Shown here: positions 58,611 through 64,000 of the stretch, piece by piece
Numbering within the stretch: position 1 is the first letter of the stretch
How the letters are laid out: each line of letters starts with the position of its first letter
Assembly: GCF_034190915.1 (NCBI RefSeq)
Contig: NW_026947484.1
Coordinates: forward strand, 77,199,982-77,263,981
From: Cavia porcellus
Taxonomy: Eukaryota > Chordata > Mammalia > Rodentia > Caviidae
Length of the DNA stretch: 64,000 nucleotides
Direction of reading: 5' to 3'
Made by a program: the position numbers and the translations under genes
Notes under the pieces: generated by a model
The model's input: the letters and a program-made list of their open reading frames with translations, nothing else
What the model was told of the DNA's origin: nothing
Databases searched by the model: none

Positions 58611-59754
58611 AGGAAGCAAGTTGTATTTGGTTTACTAAAATGTTCATTAAATTTCCACCACCATCTTAATAAACAGAAATGTTTACTGAAGTTAGAGTTC
58701 TTTATTTTGTTAGGGAATCCTCTACTTAGAGCTTTTCTTTGATGAATAATTTTACTAATCTACATTTAATAGGCATTTTCATGTAAATATAATACATAAA
58801 TATTCATGTAAATGTAATATATAAATAGTATAATTTCATGTAAATTATCTATATATGTATATGTGCATTTCCTCCTTGAGAACTGAGGAATAAAATCTAC
58901 CTAATAATACATTTGTAGATGAATGTTCAATTAGAAAGGTTTTCAAACTTGTCTTGGATCGGTAAATGTGTCTTAACCATGAAAATGATCTGTACTAAAG
59001 GTGTTGTTCAAAAATTTTCCATGATGGGATATCAAATGAAGATTTCAGAAACAAAATCAGAGCACTTGCTCATCTGTGTTACAGGTCACAGGAGAGCATT
59101 GTGAACAATAGTGGAAAAGTTTTATTTACCTTTCCTTTTAGAAACTTGTCTGAACATCCATGAACAAGGTATGGAAGACAGTCAGTCTCCCTGTAATTTA
59201 AACTAGGAAAATTATGCTATGTCTAATTGTTCTTAATGCTACCAATATTGTTTTTTAGAAACCACAATTTACAGAAGAGAAAGCACACAGCTTTCATGTG
59301 GTGCCCCTTTGCACAAATGGGCAACATTCCAGAATGGAGTTTTATGGGATTCTACCTACATTAAGCTGACCAAAATGGGAATGAGCCATCAACAATAGAT
59401 CTCTTTCTTGTACTGTTTTGACAAAGGACAAATGACATTCCTCAGAGCCCTTTTTATGCAGCAGTCTGCCATGAAGTATGTCTGTATTCTTTTTACCTGC
59501 AGAACTGGGTTATATCAACTCCATCACTTTAAGGCTTATCTGATAGCAAATGAAAACTGATACTGGTGGGGAGGGTAGTGGCAACTTGGTCACCAGACAG
59601 CTATTCATTTGTGTTTGTAAGTTCTTTGAGCAGTTTCATTTAAGCCTGGAAAAATGGTTATGAGCAGTGATACACCAACACTTCCATGAAATTATATAAG
59701 AAAAATAGAAAACTATGCAAATTAGTGGTCTGTGTGGGATATCTATATATGGAA

Positions 59755-59760
<6 letters not shown>

Positions 59761-59785
<25 letters not shown>
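59761..59785. repeat. (TA)n microsatellite
   Basis: About 12 TA units, with further TA-rich text on both sides (59742-59820). Confidence 0.95.
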
Positions 59786-59943
59786 TTCATGTAGTGACTA
59801 TATATATATCTATCATTATATACACAAACAGGTTTGTGAGTATACTTGTTGTTGACCCATAATGTGACTCAGTATTTTGTAGGTGTTTATATGTAGATAC
59901 AGATATGTGTCAGCATTTTTTGCAACACTGGAAACAGTTTGAA

Positions 59944-59965
59944 CTAAGACAAAATTGGAATGGCC
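59944..59965 (+). repeat. 22-bp exact direct repeat, copy A
   Basis: Begins ctaagacaaaa and ends ggaatggcc. An exact copy lies at 61929-61950, 1985 bp away. The similarity does not extend clearly beyond the word. Confidence 0.9.
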
Positions 59966-60484
59966 TGAAACTCATTGACTCTGCATGGGTAATGTTTGTG
60001 TATGTAAGTTATGCAGCAACCCTATGTTTCAGAATTGGTGCTAAATGGAGATATTCTTACAATATCTTCTACAATACTTCTTGTGGCATCGTGATTTAAT
60101 TGTCCTGGAATGTAGTATGAAATAGATTTGCACCTTTTCTCCTTTTCCCTGAGCCCTGAGGAATTTATGGCTTTGCCAAATGGCAAGAAAACTAGGCTGT
60201 GTTGAAAATGAATAATCTAGTTCATGAATGGTGACATAGGCATTATAAATATGCAGTAATTATCTATGCTAATACACACATTCAATATATCTGGTTTTCA
60301 TTTGCAAATGTTTTCTAGAATGCTTTTCTATAGTTTCATCTGCTATCTAGGGAAATCATATGTTAGCTGTAGATGTGGAGAAATTTCAAAGAAAGTGACT
60401 CCAGTTGCCATTGAATACAGAAATTGAAAACTAGTGGACAACATGCCAAATTTTGCGTGCAGTTTTGTTGTTCTGTGTGAGTGT

Positions 60485-61005
60485 TACAGATTTATTGAGG
60501 TAAAGTTGACACTATAAACTATATATGCACTATAAAACTTGATATGTTTGGATTGAGGTGTGTACCTGTGAAAGCCATCATTTGGTAAAATGCCAGTGAG
60601 AACATCATTATAAGTCTAAATAATTTTCTTGTTTACCCTTGTTTACCCTTAGTAATTTCCTCTTCTTGTCCCGGGCCCCTCCAGGCAATCATTGATTTGC
60701 TTTCCTTCATTATATGCTAGTCTGTATTTTTATAATCTTCTATGAACAAGATTAGATAGTAGGCACTATTTTTTTGGTCTGGTTTCATTTTCTCAGCATA
60801 TTTGTTGTGAGATTCACCCAGCAGCCAAAAATATGACAAAGATGATCTCCATTGTTTACTTTAGATGCTTTATAACATAGATAATACATTGAGTTCTGTA
60901 TCCATTTTATGTTAATATTTATGCATGGTCTGAGGTGCTGCTACAAGTTAATTTTCCTTATGTGAATTGTGAATTGACCTTAGCACCATTTGTTGGAAAG
61001 CACGG
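60485..61005 (-). mobile_element. L1 3' UTR/ORF2-end fragment, antisense
   Basis: 'acagatttattgaggtaaagttgacactataaact' (ttattgagatataattcacatac), 'cccgggcccctccaggcaatcattgatttgctttcc', 'atcttctatgaacaagattag', 'ggtctggtttcattttctcagcatatttgttgtgagattcaccc', 'tccattgtttactttagatgc'. This order is typical of old L1 3' UTRs read on the opposite strand. Confidence 0.7.
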
Positions 61006-61504
61006 TTCTTTGTGTACTTAATTTTTGTACACTCTGTCAAACCGAGGCAGTTTCAGGGCTTACCTCATTTTCCATTTCTCACAGGTCGCTGTCCTCCTCA
61101 ACTGATGTTCAGTGTTCTGCAAACAGTAGCCTCACATGTTTCTTTCTTCTTCGTTTATAGTGGAAGGGTTGGTTGGTCTGATTTCTGTGATTCTGTCTTA
61201 TTCAGAAGCAGACATTCTACTCAATCTTTTTTTTCTGAAACAAATTTAATTTATTGCTAAGAGAGTAAAGAGGAAGGGGAATGATAATCTAATGTAGGTT
61301 TCTGGTTTTGCTAAAAAAAAAGCAACAACAAAAACAAACAAACAAACAAAAGCTGCAGAGCTGGCAAAGCAGGAGGCATCCTCCACAAGGCAGAGGAACA
61401 ACTGATTTTGGTGACCCAGAAGCTCTTCTCTTTCTCTGGGTATAGGAGATATGTGGCTTCCCAAGGCTTATTCCTTACATAACTCCCAGGTCCCACATTG
61501 GTTC
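61006..61504. other. Unannotated stretch
   Basis: ORFs on both strands (61012-61260, 61246-61496) have no signature. An A-rich patch with (CAAA) units lies at 61311-61350. Confidence 0.45.
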
Positions 61505-61615
61505 AAGCCTTTCATTTTATTCAGGAAGAAACTGAGTCAGCAAGGCAAAGCCTGTTGAGGTGAGAAGCTGGGATCTCTGTTTCTAGATCCAACAGTGTTT
61601 CCACAGAGATTGAGC
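61505..61615 (-). repeat. Probable MIR fragment
   Basis: 'ttcattttattcaggaagaaactgagtcagcaaggcaaagcctgttgaggtgagaagctgggatctctgtttctagatccaac' region resembles reverse MIR ('cattttacagatgaggaaactgaggc...agctgggatttgaacc'). Confidence 0.6.
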
Positions 61616-62350
61616 AAAAATGCATTATATTATTTCTGTAGAGCACAGCAAGCAGAGGGCTGAGTATTTGCTGACAGATTTAGATGCTCAGTGCCTATAA
61701 CTCACACTCTTTTTCATCTCTTGATAATAACCTGTGAAGTTTATTATAATTTATCTGTTGCCATCTTTGGAAAGCAGGCAATATGGCAGGATTTAACTGT
61801 TGCCTCATTCTCTTAAAGGAATTATTCATTGAGCAAAATCATGGTTAGAGGGTTATGTTCATTTTCTTTCAATTAAATAAATTGCCTGAAGCATTTATAT
61901 TGAGTGTTTTGAACTCTAGGGAGTTATCCTAAGACAAAATTGGAATGGCCATAACACAGAGAATGTTTTTGCAGTATTTCTCTTCCATCATTAACTTTCT
62001 GACGGATTTTTGAAGATGTTCATGTTAGAGTAACTAAGAAGTTCAGTCTGTTAGCCTGGGCAATTGTCTGATAAAATTATATGCATACCATCATCCTCTC
62101 CCAGGAGATTAACCAAAATATTTCTAAATTATTGTGCAGCCTATGGGGATAAGAGTAAGAAAAGCCCCACAAGAAAGAGAATCATACAAAACCACATTTC
62201 ATTAGGAAGTTGTTAGACAAAGACACATTTTAAAAAATCAATGTTTTACATAAATCCATCTCTTTACTTTTAGTTGATAGACATGAAAGAAATATAGACT
62301 AGGAAGAACAATTGAGAACTTTTGATTTTATATTTTGAATTTTTCTGTTA
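61616..62350. other. Unannotated stretch
   Basis: Carries copy B of the 22-bp repeat (61929-61950). No gene or named repeat. Confidence 0.45.
61929..61950 (+). repeat. 22-bp exact direct repeat, copy B
   Basis: Identical to 59944-59965. Both copies are followed at some distance by an 'aatgttt' word, so an older, longer relation is possible. Confidence 0.9.
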
Positions 62351-62358
62351 ACATAGAC

Positions 62359-62439
62359 CAGTGGTGGTGAACCTATGGCACGTGTGTCCCAGTAGGCTGT
62401 TTGTTATCATCAAAAGCTCTAAAAGGTTTGCCATTACTA
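62359..62439. mobile_element. 81-bp hAT-type MITE
   Basis: Starts cagtggtggtgaacct and ends aggtttgccattacta. The reverse complement of the end matches the start at 11 of 16 positions and all five differences are transitions, as expected from decay of CpG-containing ends. Flanked by acatagac (62351-62358) and acataaac (62440-62447), 7 of 8 identical. Eight-bp target duplications with CAG-type ends are the mark of hAT transposons. No coding capacity, so non-autonomous. Family name not recognised. Confidence 0.75.
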
Positions 62440-62447
62440 ACATAAAC

Positions 62448-63478
62448 CCTATACAAAAGTTGAATTGAAAACAAATTATGGTATTTTATCATACTATCAC
62501 AGGTCATTACTACTAATCTAATCTAGGAAAAGAAACTGTTGGACTCTCTTACAGTATTCATATTTAGTGTTACATTATCCCTAACATAAGCTGTTTTACC
62601 TTGCTTGCAAGGCACTGTTGTATTATTAAAATTGTCTGTGTGGCAAAGAAAGCTATAGAGGCCAATTTTAAAGTCAGGTGAGAACATGCTTTTATTAAGA
62701 CAGAGGAGCTAAACAGCAGCAAACTTTGGACCTTGGGGTTATATGTCCACTTCTATTGAGGGCTCAAGGAGCTGTACTGGTTAAAGCACAAGGAATGGGC
62801 AGAGGACATTTGTCTATATTCTGGATCTGCTCTTATTGGGATGTAGGATACTTCATGTAAGTTCTCAGTGAGTAAATTCTGCTCTTTTACCAAATTTCCA
62901 AAGTAATTCTGATCAAAATCATGAACTGGTTTTCGTATTTTTTTTCCTGTAGCATCTCTCTATTCATTTTCATTTTCTATCTCTTTTTATTCCCCCACCC
63001 GCTGTATTATCTTAGGAACTGCTTAACTATAGACCCAAACATATCTGTGTTTCCCACATGGCCTTGTCTTTCTCTCACTCAGCTCCTTAGCACATCCCTT
63101 TAAACTCCAACGGGAGATTTAGGCCTATTGTGTCTCCTGTATCCAGTAATGGAATCTCTTCAAAAAGAGAGTATGTTCCTCTTCAGAGCTTGCATTCAGG
63201 CTGACTGCTATATTCTGCTCTTACTGAAGCAAAACCTGTCAGACTTACAATTCATAGCAGTCTCTTGCATCCTTGGGCAGTGTTTGTTTTTTTTCTATAC
63301 TAATCTCCAGTTTGAATATCTGAGACATTATTTTCACTTTGCTTTTTCTTCTCACTTTAACTTTCTGACATTTTCTCAACCTTCGTTTTGTCTCCTTATT
63401 AATCTATCACAAACATTTATTTGGCTACTTACTCAACATCAATTTTTTCCAAATAGTATTCCTTTTGATTGCATTTCT

Positions 63479-63482
<4 letters not shown>
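62448..63482. other. Unannotated stretch
   Basis: A 129-codon plus-strand ORF (63128-63517) ends in the TA microsatellite as poly(Tyr-Ile) and is not credible as a gene. No repeat named. Confidence 0.45.

Positions 63483-63516
<34 letters not shown>
63483..63516. repeat. (TA)n microsatellite
   Basis: About 17 uninterrupted AT units. Confidence 0.95.
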
Positions 63517-63523
<7 letters not shown>

Positions 63524-64000
63524 TTTGAGGAATCTGTAATTATTAATTTTGGGAGACTCCAAAGCCTGGAAATAATCTGATAACATTTTAATAACCTGGC
63601 TTTCTTTCAGAATCTTGCTTCATCCCTATTGCTATTGCATTTCCTTTATTTAAAAAATGTTACTTTCACTGCTAGTAGAAGAGATTATTCTCCCAAAATC
63701 AATTTTCTCTTGAAATTACACCTTTCTTTTTAGAACGTTTTGTAAATTTTCTTTCTTGTTGCTATTTGTGGTGACTACTCATGTTTATTTTGTGTTTGTG
63801 TCTCTTTACCACTTTCCTCATAGTTTCTTCTTTCAAAAATCTTTGCAAAGGTGGTCTTTGACTCTGTCTTGGGAAATGTTATAGATGGGCCTGAAAGTCA
63901 AGTACTTGAAGCCGTTTCCTTTACCCTGTCCAGTTTCCTAGTCCTGCTCTCGGAGAGACTAAATTTCTGGAGAAAATTATGATGTGAGGAGGGTAAGCAG
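63517..64000. other. Unannotated stretch
   Basis: No gene or recognised repeat to the end of the window. Confidence 0.45.

Larger units (their letters stand above)
58611..60484. other. Unannotated stretch
   Basis: TA-rich patches at about 58790-58865 and a (TA)n run at 59761-59785. No gene recognised; the plus ORFs at 58919-59104 and 59905-60099 lack signatures. Contains one copy of a 22-bp word repeated at 61929-61950. Confidence 0.4.

Noticed and set aside
60644..60660. Short tandem 'cttgtttaccc' duplication
   Set aside because: Only two 11-bp units inside an L1 fragment; too small to report as a feature.
1..64000. CRISPR arrays, operons, phage or plasmid features
   Set aside because: No regularly spaced identical repeats with unique spacers, no dense ORFs and no ribosome-binding-site pattern; content is mammalian throughout.

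Overview
The window reads as nuclear DNA of a mammal, most likely a non-murine rodent. It is AT-rich with few CpGs, has no dense long ORFs, and carries retrotransposon relics on both strands. Old mammal-wide families (MIR, MLT1/MaLR LTRs, old L1) are joined by rodent SINEs: tRNA-Ala-like ID elements, a B1, and B1-ID dimers of the type reported from squirrels, dormice, beaver and hystricognaths. The freshest ID copy (42889-43002, minus) resembles guinea-pig or other hystricognath ID sequences as I remember them. The species assignment is inference. No functional protein-coding gene, exon or structural RNA gene could be supported. Nearly all short ORFs are chance ORFs or lie in repeats.

Layout. 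1-25 kb: mostly unannotated single-copy-like DNA with scattered MIRs, a tandem pair of MaLR LTRs (3.8-4.5 kb), MLT1-type LTRs (9.2 and 11.9 kb), a dated ancient repeat at 22.4-23.5 kb, and a (GT)n/(GC)n tract at 24.7 kb. 25.6-27.4 kb: a processed UTP18 pseudogene with perfect 15-bp target-site duplications. 30.3-38 kb: a HAL1-type 3' UTR fragment, a B1-ID dimer, a possible solitary LTR, an insertion consisting only of poly(T) between 17-bp target-site duplications (32.1 kb), and four MaLR LTRs. 38.2-51.7 kb: a retroelement complex. It holds a decayed but nearly full-length minus-strand L1 whose 5' end is an array of about ten 50-bp units, other L1 3' ends, a probable 5'-inverted L1, plus-strand L1 pieces, and a plus-strand ORF1-only element (HAL1-like) with a 3' region of about 150-bp repeats. 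51.7-64 kb: an old L1 end, a minus-strand remnant of an unidentified protein, MIRs, a B1-ID dimer, another L1 end, and an 81-bp hAT-type MITE with terminal inverted repeats and 8-bp target duplications.

Nothing here works together as a pathway. The window is a record of L1-driven retrotransposition (L1, HAL1, SINEs, processed pseudogene, tail-only insertion), LTR-element decay and one DNA transposon. The best candidates for something little described are the 50-bp L1 promoter-end repeats, the 150-bp HAL1 3' repeats, the tail-only insertion and the small hAT MITE.
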